A stretch of DNA of 64,000 nucleotides, taken from the NCBI GenBank assembly GCA_035772405.1, contig JAYKKM010000506.1, positions 599,001 to 663,000 of the forward strand. The letters are read 5' to 3'. This stretch comes from Chrysogorgia sp. JL179-B06. Its lineage: Eukaryota > Cnidaria > Anthozoa > Scleralcyonacea > Chrysogorgiidae. Shown here piece after piece: positions 53,920-64,000 of the stretch (its first letter is position 1; every line of letters starts with the position of its first letter). The notes beneath the pieces are model-generated. The model was given only the letters and a program-made list of their open reading frames with translations. It had not been told where the DNA came from and did not search any database. The position numbers and the translations under genes are program-made.

Positions 53920-54300
53920 GACTCTCTCTGTGCCCTACGCCGTGTTCGATCTCTTTCCCTTCGTCTACATAATCTATCTTCCCGTTCTTCTACAGCAGTC
54001 TCTGACTCTCTCTGTGCCCTATGCCGTGTTCGATCTCTTTCCCTTCGTCTACATAATCTATCTTCCCGTTCTTCTAGACCAGTCTCTGACTCTCTCTGTG
54101 CCCTACGCCTTGTTCGATCTCTTTCCCTTCGTCTATGACATAATCTATCTTCCCGTTCTTCTACAGCAGTCTCTGACTCTCTCTGTCAGCCGTACGCCGT
54201 GTTCGATCTCTTTCCCTTCGTCTACATAATCTATCTTCCCGTTCTTCTACAGCAGTCTCTGACTTTCTCTGCCGTGCCTACGCCGTGTTCGATCTCTTCC
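53920..54300 (-). repeat. 84-bp tandem repeat coding Arg/Glu-rich 28-mers on minus
   Basis: Four to five units of 84 bp. On the minus strand they read AVEEREDRLCRRRERDRT then RRRAQRESET, in frame for three units; a 2-nt change near 54190 breaks the fourth. Such R/E-rich repeats occur in the N-terminal part of some Helitron/PIF1-type proteins. No helicase or other domain follows, so this is at most a relic. Confidence 0.5.
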
Positions 54301-54439
54301 CCTTTTCTGCATTTTCATTTGCTCTTCGCTCTCGGTCTCGTTGGTTCCTTCGCTGTCTACGCGTGTTTCGTCCATAAGACCATAACCAAACATCACGATC
54401 TGCGCAAATTTTCTGCAAAACACAATTGAATTTTTCACG

Positions 54440-56890
54440 CGTGCAAGATGGGATTTTCTAGAAAAATGAAAGTTTTTCAACCTAATTTATGATAATTAAT
54501 GCTAATTTATATTAACATAATGTGTTGTCTTGTTCGGGAAATTTAAAAACATTGGGCTTAATTCAGACAATGTATAGCTTTCGCAACAGTTATGGTTATT
54601 TCCAGAAATATAAATAGAACAAAGAGGTGGTTCGATTTTGGATGTTTTTCAGCCGGACAGGAAAGAGTTAATGTTCATCCGATTTGTTAGAATAATAGAA
54701 TATTGAAATAAATTTAGAAATAAAGATCATTTATCTACTACATGAAGGCCATGTTCTTTTCTGGTTCAACACGTAACAGCCGAGCGTGACCAGACAATGT
54801 TTCAAGGTTGCTTTCCTACAGTGCTGTGCTTTTATATACTCTATCACCTTGTGAACGAGCATAAAGCATTTTATAGCTAAACTGCATTATCACAAAACAA
54901 CAGGAAAAATATAATCCCGATAATTTTTGTCGTGTAAACACTCGATCGCGATCGTGATCGCGATAAATTTAATCTGGAGGTGGTTTGCGATTGCGATCAG
55001 CGGGCTATCGCGATCGAAAATAGCCGTGTTGAAACAGTTTTGGGATTGCGATCCGAATAAACACGCGCGTGCGAATAAACTGGATCCGAATAAACTGGAG
55101 GTTTCCAAATATAAACAAAATCATCTCCAGCATAGCCATATAGTCGTCGGACTATACAAGCGTATTGTATATGATTAGATACAACTATAAGTCAATGCAT
55201 GTAGGAAAATTTCTGGAGGTTCAAATCATTCCTCAACGTGTTCATGATGTTTTTGTTTTAATGTTATTTTCTTCTATCCTTGTTCTGCTTTGATAGTCGC
55301 TGTCAAGACTTCCTTATAGGTACGGTCCTATTTTCTTACTTTCTTTCTTTTACTGCGAACGCTGACGAGTCCAGGTAAGTTTGACATAGGCTCCGTTCGC
55401 TATCTTGAAGAATCTGAAAAGACAAAAGTAAAAACCTTTCGCCGCCGTGGCAACAGTTGGCATAACCTGAAAACATACACAAACAACAAAGCAAAAAAAA
55501 AGAATAAACTGCGAATTGCGTGTTCGCAATACAATAATTTAACGTTGATTCTTTGAGGGAGAGATGCCTTCGAATGACACACCTTACTTACTTAACCCTT
55601 AAATATTCCGAACTGTAATACTCTTGGGCCAAGACTATTGTATTCTCACCAGTAGCGAAGTTTTCCATAGCAACTGGTCATGCTATGCAAATTTTGAAAC
55701 GATTTACATATTCAGATCTTTAGAAATATATTGTTTTCAAAATATGCAGATGTTTATAAATTTAGCAGCATGACCAGTTGAGTCTGATTCTCACAATACC
55801 ACCACAATCTTGTTATATGCGCATTCCGTAACGCTACAAAGTACATTTCTATATGTACGTTTTACGTTTGTACGACAGCTTCGCGCGCGTAAATGCAGAT
55901 GAAATTTGTTTAACGGAATTCAAAAAAAAAAAAAATGTATTTCTGCAGAAACAAAATTGTTAGAACACAACGCATTAAACAAACGTGATCTAAACCATTT
56001 GGCATTTCGCTCACTTTAATACTTTAATACTTTAATACTTCACCATGATAAACGTTGTAATTTTACTAATTGAGATAATTTTACACATACATTCAGGAAA
56101 CGTAATACAGTAATACATATTGACCAATTTTATGGTTTTAACTAAATTGTTACGAGAATTTTGTAGGGGTTTAACCGGCGGACATTGTCCGACCAGAAAA
56201 TAAGAATGTCCGATCCGAATTTTACTTAGATTTTTTTGCTGAATTAAAAACAGGATTTGTTTTGTTTGTTTATGACTTTTTGATCATTTGATTAAAATTT
56301 CAAATACATTTAATTAAATTTTAATGAAATTCGGTTTAAAAACAGATCGGAAAGAACGGTATTAATGTGTTGCCAGGAGCACGAAAACCATGGCTTTCTC
56401 ATTCCGAGGATTTGTCGTGGTGTTGTCATGCTGAACAGTAAGCTTAACGAAGTTCTTATCAAGGCTACTAGACACTCAAAATGATATTTCAACCTTATGC
56501 TTGCGTCAGTGCTGCGCTTGCGTCGAATTTTCACTGTGAAATAAGGACAATTGTACAGTTCGCTTATATGCTAGTTGCGCTAATATTTTAATATAAGTGA
56601 ACTTCTTATCAGACAAAATCACAATATTCATAGCTATAATACAAGGAGGAAAAAAGACCTAAATCGCGAACTTGGCAAGATAACTTTTAGTTTTAATGGC
56701 CTTTACTGTGTAATAAATTCCCTACTAAAGTAAAAGAGCTAGAATCTTCACTTTCAAGTTTTTAAGACTGAAATTTCGAAATACTTACTGATATTTGACA
56801 CTTTTTAACTTTTAACTTTTTAACTTTTCTTATATATAATTCCACAGTTTATAATTTACGTTTTGTTCATTGGAGACTTTTATATAACTT
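54440..56890 (+). repeat. Segmental duplication of 4230-6715
   Basis: Blocks match in order: 54440-54770 with 4260-4560, 55850-56080 with 4630-4860 (dispersed repeat), 56130-56720 with 5380-6010, and 56725-56890 with 6560-6715. The MITE of 4886-5322 is absent here, and 54790-55840 is unique, with GATCGCGATC-rich inverted words at 54940-55020. No gene is conserved. Confidence 0.75.
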
Positions 56891-56984
56891 AAAAATATAT
56901 GTAGCTATATAACAGTATGTAATTAATTTAAACACAGGTTCCTTATGATTACCAGTCTTGTACCATGGAATGTGATCTTGTATA

Positions 56985-58130
56985 GTGGTGGGTAATGCCC
57001 AGAAGTGGATTGCCTCCTTCTTGATGGGAAGAAAGCAACGCATTTGCATTGGTCGTGTCCAATCTAAAAGTTACGGTCTGACCTCTGGCGTTCCTAAGGG
57101 TAGCTGCTTAGGCCCATTGCTATTTCTTATCTACCTCTGAGATATTTAAAATCGTATCAAAACATCTTCCCTGCGCCCCATAAATATGCAGATGATACGC
57201 AAATGTATCTCTCGTTCAAGCCTGATACTCCATCGTCCTGCAAGAAGATGCTGTTTAATCATTTGAAGAATACATTGCTGAAGTTCGAGCCTTGGATGAT
57301 CTCACATCGACTGCCGCTAATTAACGATACTAAAACTCACTACATTTTTAATAATTGGCTCTAGGCAGCAGTTGTTGAAAGTAACTATTGATTTTATCAG
57401 TCGGTGCGTAATCTTGGTTGTTGTTTGATAACCAGATGTCAATGAATGCCCACATACGTAATTGGTAGAGTCTGTAGTAAGGCATTTCGTAGTCTTTATA
57501 ACATTCGACAAATTAGAAATTTTTATCTGCTGACTCGACCAGAATCCTTTCATGCTTTCATCTAGACTATTGCAATTCTTTGCTATATGGTGTCCCTCAT
57601 GATATCAAATTGATCAATTACAACGTATACTTAATGCTGCGTTAGCCGCTCGAATGGTGTGTCTTGTACCTAAATACGAGCACACCACACCTGTTCTTAA
57701 GAAACTTCATTGCCTGCCTATTCAATATCGTGTGATTTTTAAGATTGCATGCACTGTCTTTAACTGAGCATTGCACGGCAAGGCTCCTGAATATCTGGAA
57801 AGCCTGCTCCATGTTAAACACACCGGTCCATACCGTTTAAGATCACAAGAACAACACCTGCTTTTGGTCCCCAGAACATCATGTAAAACCTTTGGAGACA
57901 GGGCCTTTTTTAAAGCTGGTCCTGTTGTTTGGAACAGTTTACCGCTTTTTATCAGACAATCTTCTAGTACTGCCTCCTTTAAGAAACTTTTAAAAACGTA
58001 TTTATTTAGAAAGGCTTACGATATTTGTAGTAATTATTTGTAATATTCTACACCTTGCTTTAGAATATTTATAGTTTTAGCGCGTTATAAATTCAAAATA
58101 TTATTATTATTATATTATTATTATTATATC
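56985..58130 (+). pseudogene. L2/CR1-like LINE fragment, (ATT)n tail, broken
   Basis: Readable in several frames: LTSGVPKGSCLGPLLFLIYL (57075), HKYADDTQMYLSF (57178), FEPWMISHRLPL, then the end frame 57771-58040 with MHGKAPEYLESLL, GPYRLRSQEQHLLLVPRTS and VVWNSLPLFIRQSS. The 3' end tagcgcgttataaattcaaa followed by attattatt is the well-known L2-type end. Multiple frameshifts and an apparent internal rearrangement (57330-57550) make it inactive. Confidence 0.78.
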
Positions 58131-58690
58131 TTGAACGGCTAGCTATAGACTTTAAAAAAGTTCTTAGTATAACTGGAGATTGCCACGTCGAGGACATAAG
58201 GTTCGGTCACGTTAAAGTTGTGACGTAGTCAAGGTTGTTTTCCTCGGCAGTGCTGTGCTTTTCATGCAATACGTTTTATAATTGCATTACGGCAGCTTTG
58301 CGCGCGTAAATGCAGATGATATGGAATTTGTTCAACGTTTTAAGCGAGTACGAACGCATTATTTTATCCTGCAGAAACAAAATTGTTAGAACCCAACACA
58401 TTAACACAAATATGATCCCCAAACCATCTGGCATTTGGGTTACTTTAATACTTGAAATTTTACAATGTTTTATTCACACCAACATGAGAAACGTTGTTTT
58501 TATAATTGAGATAGAATATGTTTGCTCCGTAGAAAGTTGGGGAATAGAAATAATAAAGCGATCAAGTGAAATATATATAAATATAATATAAATATATATC
58601 AAGTGAAATAAATTACTGCCAAACGGAGGAAAGATGCACTCAGACATTTCGACCGAAAGCCCTTCATTCACTCTGATATAAATAGGGCTC
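58131..58690 (+). repeat. Dispersed signal-exon-associated repeat with EN remnant
   Basis: Starts with cttgaacggctagctataga ... aactggagatt...ccacgtcgagga (as at 8070-8140), then the dispersed family including the terminal gcactcagacatttcgaccg / aaagcccttcattcactctga hairpin. Confidence 0.7.
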
Positions 58691-58694
58691 AGCT

Positions 58695-58834
58695 GTATTA
58701 AGGCATGGCTGTTGACTTTTTCCAGAAATTTTGTCAAACTTAGCAAAGTAGGAACTAATTTACGGTTTTGTTTCCATGACAACAAGGTCACGTGACTCAT
58801 TTGGATGAAAACATAAAACGTTCTTGAGGCACGC

Positions 58835-58871
<37 letters not shown>

Positions 58872-59300
58872 TTAAACAATTAAACAGCGTATTTTGATGC
58901 AAATATTGATCTAGTTTATCAAGCTAACTTGCCACATTGTATAGCATTACCGTAAATGGAAACTTTTAGCGAATGATTTTTCCTCCAATTACAATTTCTC
59001 TAATATTTTTGTTTCTGCAAATTGATTCCTACCATTCAACTTAACATGATAAACGTAATTGAAGTTTGCATCAAATAGCGCTGTTTAATTGTTTAAATTG
59101 TATATATTCGCGTGCGTGATCAAGAACGTTTTAAGTTTTCATTCAATATGGCCGCCAATGAGTCACGTGACCTTGTTGTCATGGAAACGAAACCGTAAAT
59201 TAGTTCCTACGTTTTATAAGTTTGACTAAATTTGGACAAAATCTCTGGAAAATAGGAAATTTTAGTGTCGAAGTCAAGAGCCATATATGCCTTAATACCG
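58695..59300. mobile_element. Foldback MITE with ~220-bp arms
   Basis: 58700-58925 (ctaatttacggttttgtttc, acaaggtcacgtgactcatt, caatttaaacaattaaacag) is matched in reverse order and strand by 59040-59290. A (TA)n tract sits inside the left arm only (58838-58866), so it arose after the arms formed. Confidence 0.82.
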
Positions 59301-59454
59301 CTGAGGGGATCCCGGCCGGACACTAGATGGACAACACGACAACACGACGACTAACGACAACTGAACTATAGTGTAAAATATAAACCTTACTGAGAATAAT
59401 ATACAGTGCGTATTCAACCTATTGTGGTAAGTTTGAAGCCCTAGACCGACCTCT

Positions 59455-61030
59455 GAGGCCCTGTTTATAACTGCTAGGGTAACCCTAGGAGTACCGGGTT
59501 ACCCTAGCGCCAGGGTGAAAAGATAGCTTGCGTTTATAAGGAAATGATCGGGCTAGGGTAACCCTAGGAGTAGGGTGAAGTATACTCGCGCCGTCGAGCG
59601 TGTACGCGGGAAATTCGAGTGTAAACATGGCGGAAAGAAAGAAAATTCTTGCATGCTGTATTATCGATTTTAATCTCTCTACTACCTGTGCTTACTTCTC
59701 TTCAGTTAGATGGTATTCTTCTTTGTTATTCAATCATGTCTATAACTGTTAAAACAACTAACACTCCTTCATGCGGCTCTATATTCTAAGATAGATAGAT
59801 AGATAGATAGATTTATTAACAAATTACATTGCAGTATAATACTGAATTGCGTAATTTTACATATACAGTATCAAGTAAAAAGGTATATAAATTTTCGATA
59901 AAAATTAATAATCAATTAAACATTTAAAAACTACACCTACTTTATATTACTTTACAATTTAAAATAATTCATTATATAACATGCTACTTCGTATTATAAA
60001 AGATTTTAAGAACCTCTTGGTCTTTACGGCTGGAAGAGAGAAAGTTCTATTTCTTCTTAAAAAGTATCTAGGATTGCAGAGGCGTTTAGGCAAAATGTCG
60101 TACAACTTATTATCTGTATTAGCCACTATAGAATAAAAAAGCTTATTTGTTAACATTTCCTGGTGTTCATTTATTGTTTTTAAATCAGCTTGTGTCAAGG
60201 AGTCTTGATATGGGATGCCAGGGTATATAATTGCAAGGGCTCTTTTCTGGATGCGCTCGATATCATTTTGCAAGAACTTTGGCAGTGCGTAATGGAACAC
60301 TGGGCATGCGTAGCCCATGGTGGAGCGAATGCAGGCACAGTAGTACTGAATTAGATCTACGGATGATACGTTGGCACGCTTTAGCTGGACGAGGAAATAT
60401 AGTCTACGAGAAACTTTCTTGACTAATGCTTCAATATGGCTATTCCAAGTTAGCTTATTGTTGATAATTAAGCCTAACAATTTCACACTTGATTCGACCT
60501 CGATAGAACTACCCTCTACGTTGATGGCAGTGAAGGGATCAGCTTGCATCTTAGAGAAATTGATCACGAGTTCTTTAGATTTGTCACAGTTCAACCTGAA
60601 CAGATTACTCTTTGACCAGTCATATACTTGGTCAGCAGCCGACTGTGCCAAAGAACAGGAGTTTTTGTTTACCACCTCAGACACAGTAGTGTCATCTACA
60701 TATTTCCAGGTCTTAAAATTCCCGAGTATAGACAAATCATTAATCATGATCAAAAATAACCACGGACCTAATTTCGTAACTCTGCCCTATCTCGACGACT
60801 TATTCGAAGAAATTGACATATGCGAGGCTTGCGAGTGCATCAAGAGGCCTGATACCCAAAAACTTGACCCGGGTGTCCGAGTTGTCCCTATCGATTGTGT
60901 TTATACAGCAAAAACATATCCCTAGTGCTAAGGGTTTCCCTAACTAAGTGATAGGGTTTCCCTAGCTAAGTGATAGGGTGGTGACCCTACTAGTAGGGTA
61001 ACCCTAGTTTGCTTATAAACGCAACGTAGA
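59455..61030. mobile_element. Probable DNA-transposon relic with ctagggtaaccctag ends, carrying LINE h
   Basis: ctgtttataactgctagggt...aaccctag at 59461-59487 is answered by tagggtaaccctagtttgct...tataaacgcaacg at 60994-61026. Further agggtaaccct and tagggtttccct words cluster near both ends. Ends and superfamily are not certain. Confidence 0.45.
59785..60795 (-). mobile_element. LINE h: RT C-terminal part, (TATC)n tail
   Basis: The intact minus frame 60753-59959 (264 codons) continues upstream in frame (GPWLF). Blocks: MIMINDLSIL, WKYVDDTTVSEV (catalytic YVDD), FRLNCDKSKELVINFSKM, VKLLGLIINNKLTWNSHIEA, RRLYFLVQLKRANV, CIRSTMGYACPVFHYALP, IERIQKRALAIIYPG. The 3' end is aataaatctatctatctatc. 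It is 5' truncated just before YVDD. Related to LINE g. Confidence 0.85.
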
Positions 61031-61179
61031 AAAATAACTACACTAGGGTCACCCGAGGGCACTATAGGGTAACCCTATTCCTTGAGCCACAGGAATAGAA
61101 AAAGCTTACAAAATACTTTAAATACATGTTATTTGATTGCGCATCCGTGGCTAAGCTAATGTGTATGCACAATGTAGAC

Positions 61180-61480
61180 ATAGGAGTAGCTGTTGCCGAG
61201 TAACTAATGCCTAGATTGTAAAAGAATTTACGTTAATTATTCCATCTGTGTTTCTGGAAAACTTCGAACTTTGAAACTTTTTCGGAACTTTGAAGTTCCC
61301 TCCTACACGTTTGTGAAACAACGCAATAATGCATTGACATTGTGTTCAACTGAAAATGTAACTACTAAATTATGCTTCTTCTGTCCAATGTTGTGCTGCG
61401 AGCCGTCTTTATAATTGCATTCCTCTCAAGAGGCGCGGAAGGTGTAATTTGGAATATTTGTTTTTCAGAAATTGTTGGCT
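61180..61480 (-). repeat. Reverse copies of the 390-850 repeat region
   Basis: gtaaaagaatttacgttaat (61217) and the actaaattatgcttcttctg ... cctctcaagaggcg ... tttttcagaaattg blocks are the inverse of 390-800. The TATA equivalent reads tttataat. Confidence 0.6.
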
Positions 61481-61639
61481 TATAGTAAGATATGATGTTG
61501 TCTATATGCAAGCGAAGGTGATAATCTCGCGAGTAATATGATGGGAATATCCCAACGAAACGTTAGCTAATAAAATATTTTTTTAAATTTCTGTCATGTC
61601 ATGTCTAAAAAGTCATTTGCTGGGCTTTAATCTTTATTT

Positions 61640-62000
61640 TTAAATTACGGTTCCCGCCTAGCTGGTGTTTCAATTACCACAATAGGCACGTATGTTATGT
61701 ATTTGGACTCGCTAATTCCAAATCTGTTTTCAGAATTGAAAACGGTTAAATATTGATCGAGATAACGTTCAAAATATGATTACAATTTTGTCACGTATAG
61801 AAGTTAGTCGGCAAGCAGCCTGATTGCCGACTAATTTCTAAGTACATAAACCGTTTTTACGAAGGGTATGCACGTTCTCGTATATAATAGACACGTATGT
61901 TATGTATTTAGACTCGGTAATTCTGAGAAATCTGTTTTCAGAGTTGAAATCGAGTAAATATTGGCCGAGATTACGTTCAAAATCCGCGTACGAGCAAACG
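61640..62000 (+). repeat. Tandem duplicate, ~115-bp unit spaced 205 bp
   Basis: cacgtatgttatgtatttgg...actcg...aaatctgttttcaga...gttcaaaat at 61685-61780 recurs at 61890-61982 with about 15% differences. No ORF. Confidence 0.75.
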
Positions 62001-62174
62001 GCTTTTTGCGATTTCTTATCATTATTTGGGCGGGGTCTGGGCCCCCAAAAGCGGGCGAGGGATTAATGCGTACACGTATTTCTAGTTTTACACATACGAT
62101 TTAGGAAACGCGATAAACTAAGTTGGGAATGGAAATAAAATGGAAAGAAGAGCTGAATTAATATGCTTTTTCTG

Positions 62175-62400
62175 ATATAGATATGGAGAGATAGATAGAG
62201 ACAGATAGAGAGATAAAGAAATAGATAGAGAGATCGAGAGAGAGAGAGAATTTATTTGAATTCGGTATCTTATCAATTTACAAAATTGCTTTCCATAAGA
62301 GCCGAATAATATTTACAAAATTAATTTCAAATTTATTATGGAGAGATCGAGAGATCGAGAGATCGAGAGATCGAGAGATCGAGAGATCGAGAGATAGATG
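62175..62400. repeat. (GATAGA)n and (GAGATC)n microsatellites
   Basis: gatagatagagac/gagagag at 62175-62250 and eight gagatc units at 62340-62395, with a short tatttgaattcggtatct spacer. Confidence 0.92.
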
Positions 62401-62823
62401 GCAGGAACGTACGGATCAACTATATAGTACATGATAGGAACGCAATTAAGATACAAGTTACGCGGGTACTTAGAGTGTTGACATTGACATTGTAAGTTTT
62501 GAATTTGATATGACGCAACATAAATTCGATATAACTCAACTCAGTGGGTGTTTGTAGGCGTTAGTCTAGATAATAATAATTAATTATTATAACAACAAAC
62601 CACGTTATCATGCATGAACGATGGTGCGATAGACTCTAGTACTGCAAGTGCGGTATCGTAGCAAAGCTAGTACTGGCTGTAAAAATTCGCGGCGGGTAAA
62701 CATTACAACAGGACATATCATCATTTACATATACGTATATTCATCGTCATCATTTACATATACGTACATACATATATACATATATACATATACATACATA
62801 TACTCATACATACTCAGCATGCT

Positions 62824-62951
62824 TATATAAAGGCCATCGACCCATCATCCAGTACAGAGCAAGTACCAAGATCAGAGAAGTATCTAGCTCAAAAATACTC
62901 GTCAAACAGACACCAATCAAAGTGTTATCAGAAGCAAAAGGAAGCGGCGAC
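62824..62951 (+). promoter_or_regulatory. Core promoter and 5'UTR of gene Z
   Basis: tatataaag at 62824-62832 lies about 25 nt before ccagtacagag, the point where homology with gene Y begins, so transcription likely starts near 62850. The 5'UTR to the ATG at 62952 (aagtaccaagatcagagaag ... gaagcggcgac) is closely similar to that of gene Y. A (TACATA)n microsatellite lies just upstream (62755-62815). Confidence 0.7.
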
Positions 62952-63024
62952 ATGAAACTGGTTGTATTATTGTTCATTTCGCTTGTAGTCGCGCAACAGG
63001 CAATATCTGTGATGTCTCAAGAAG
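62952..63024 (+). CDS. Gene Z exon 1: signal peptide of a vWA/EGF-type paralogue
   Basis: It encodes MKLVVLLFISLVVAQQAI then SVMSQE, with donor G|GTACGTTTTTC. 73 nt, the same length and phase as gene Y exon 1. Gene Z reads away from gene Y (head-to-head, 12.2 kb apart), and the rest lies right of the window. The next exon, if the family layout holds, begins with CT and codes for a vWA half; this is inference. Confidence 0.82.
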
Positions 63025-64000
63025 GTACGTTTTTCACGATCTCAGATTTTGAAGCGAATATTATTATTTTGTTCAAAAGACAAAGGCCAAGGGCCCAAGC
63101 GCAATGCACTCAGTCACGACGACGCCGAGGTATATATGTGCTAAAAATCGAAAGCTGTAGAGTGAACTTGTTTATTTGCTCATCAAAGCAGTTGCTTTTG
63201 TTTGCCGAAAAAGGTCTCGCAATTCCACAAGTATTTCGCATGAGAAGAAATCAAAAAAAAGAAAAGCTGCTCTTGTTTTCGTCTCCACTCAGAACATTGG
63301 TTTTCGTGAGGCACTTTTTTGGTCGTACTTGCATAATCGACTTGGGGTGGGTATACCCCTCCATTTATAATATGGCCATATGTTCTTTTCTGGTTCAACA
63401 CGCAACAGCGCGTAATTTAACCAGAGACAGAGAACCTGCAAGTGTGCTTTGCTGCAGTGCTGCGCTTTTGTACGTACGTTTTACGTTTGTATGGCAGCTT
63501 CGCGCACGTAAATGCAGTGGAAATTTGTTCAACGTAGCGAGCGAGTACGTACGCGTTTTTTCTAAAGAAGCCCGGCTTTAGCGAGAAAATGTTCATTCTG
63601 TAGAAACAATATTGTTAAAACCCAACGCATTAAACAAAAATGATCTAAACCATTTGGCATTTCGCTTACTTTAATACTTGAAATTTTACAATGTTTTATT
63701 CACACTAACATGAGAAACGTTTTTTTTTATAATTGAGATAAAATATATGTGTTTCGTAGAAAGTAGTGGGGAATAGAAATAATCAAGCGATATAAGTGAA
63801 ATAAAAGTACTGCCAAACGGAGGAAAGAGATATACCTGTGGCTGTACTGAGATTTCGAGCGAAATCCCTTCATTAACTCTGATGAAATAGGGGACACCGA
63901 CACTCGGTCGACAACACGACGACTAACGACAATTAAACATTAAATGACATGCGTGTAAACTATACTCACTGAGAATAGTATAGATATAATAGGAGCAGCT
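63025..64000 (+). other. Start of gene Z intron 1, with dispersed repeat
   Basis: 63025-63250 matches gene Y intron 1 (ttcacgatctcagattttga, gaacttgtttatttgctcat). 63460-63960 is a full copy of the signal-exon-associated repeat ending in the gatttcgagcgaaatccc hairpin. The 219-codon frame that includes exon 1 simply reads into the intron. Confidence 0.7.

Noticed and set aside
61530..61570. Hammerhead-like tgatgggaatatcccaacgaaacg
   Set aside because: The hairpin and GAAA are present, but the CUGANGA box is not (atgatgg) and no stem III partner was found.
62922..63581. A 219-codon protein containing exon 1 of gene Z
   Set aside because: A consensus donor at 63024 with the same phase as gene Y shows that the frame beyond it is intron.

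Overview
This window is animal (metazoan) nuclear DNA, most likely from a cnidarian. It is AT-rich and intron-rich and has no operons. It carries CR1/L2-, RTE- and R2-like LINEs, a BEL/Pao gag, Penelope-like motifs and many foldback (MITE-like) elements. Its only host genes encode secreted vWA/EGF proteins whose C-terminal Cys-rich module (GYxYFGxQFYGECW type) I know mainly from cnidarian matrix-like proteins. The species cannot be named from the sequence.

Host genes. A vWA/EGF gene lies on the minus strand between 50722 and 26436. Ten exons and a two-codon terminal exon can be assembled by eye with consensus splice sites and matching phases: signal peptide (50650-50722), vWA half a (45466-45758), vWA half b (39899-40181), EGF (37843-37957), second vWA a (34521-34813), second vWA b (33812-34094), EGF (32198-32311), EGF (30116-30229), two exons of a Cys-rich C-terminal domain (28361-28499, 26895-27111), then V-stop at 26436-26441 and a poly(A) signal at 26296-26301. 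The vWA-EGF module is an internal tandem duplication. One EGF exon has a 1-nt insertion that breaks the frame. Two further copies of the signal-peptide exon lie at 3777-3843 (minus) and 62952-63024 (plus, with a TATA box). They begin paralogues that leave the window on the left and right.

Mobile DNA. From about 7.8 to 22 kb there is a head-to-tail, same-orientation array of 5'-truncated CR1/L2-like LINEs. Each one ends in a conserved ACGG...ACCGT-AATAAA motif that runs straight into a long microsatellite, and the next LINE starts inside that microsatellite. An RTE-like LINE with a PHD-like finger within its RT region has jumped into one member and is flanked by a 13-bp target-site duplication. 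From 22.0 to 25.1 kb two broken BEL/Pao gag copies flank a duplicate of LINE tail sequence; the two gag copies differ by an exact 30-bp inversion. Other LINE remnants lie at 2.6-3.3, 41.0-43.4, 43.5-44.0, 45.9-46.6, 51.2-51.4, 57.0-58.1 and 59.8-60.8 kb.

The remaining non-coding space is mostly foldback/MITE elements, hammerhead-like Penelope motifs (2.3, 3.35, 27.5 and 28.0 kb), segmental duplications, and a dispersed family with about ten copies around the signal-peptide exons. No tRNA, rRNA or CRISPR array was recognised.
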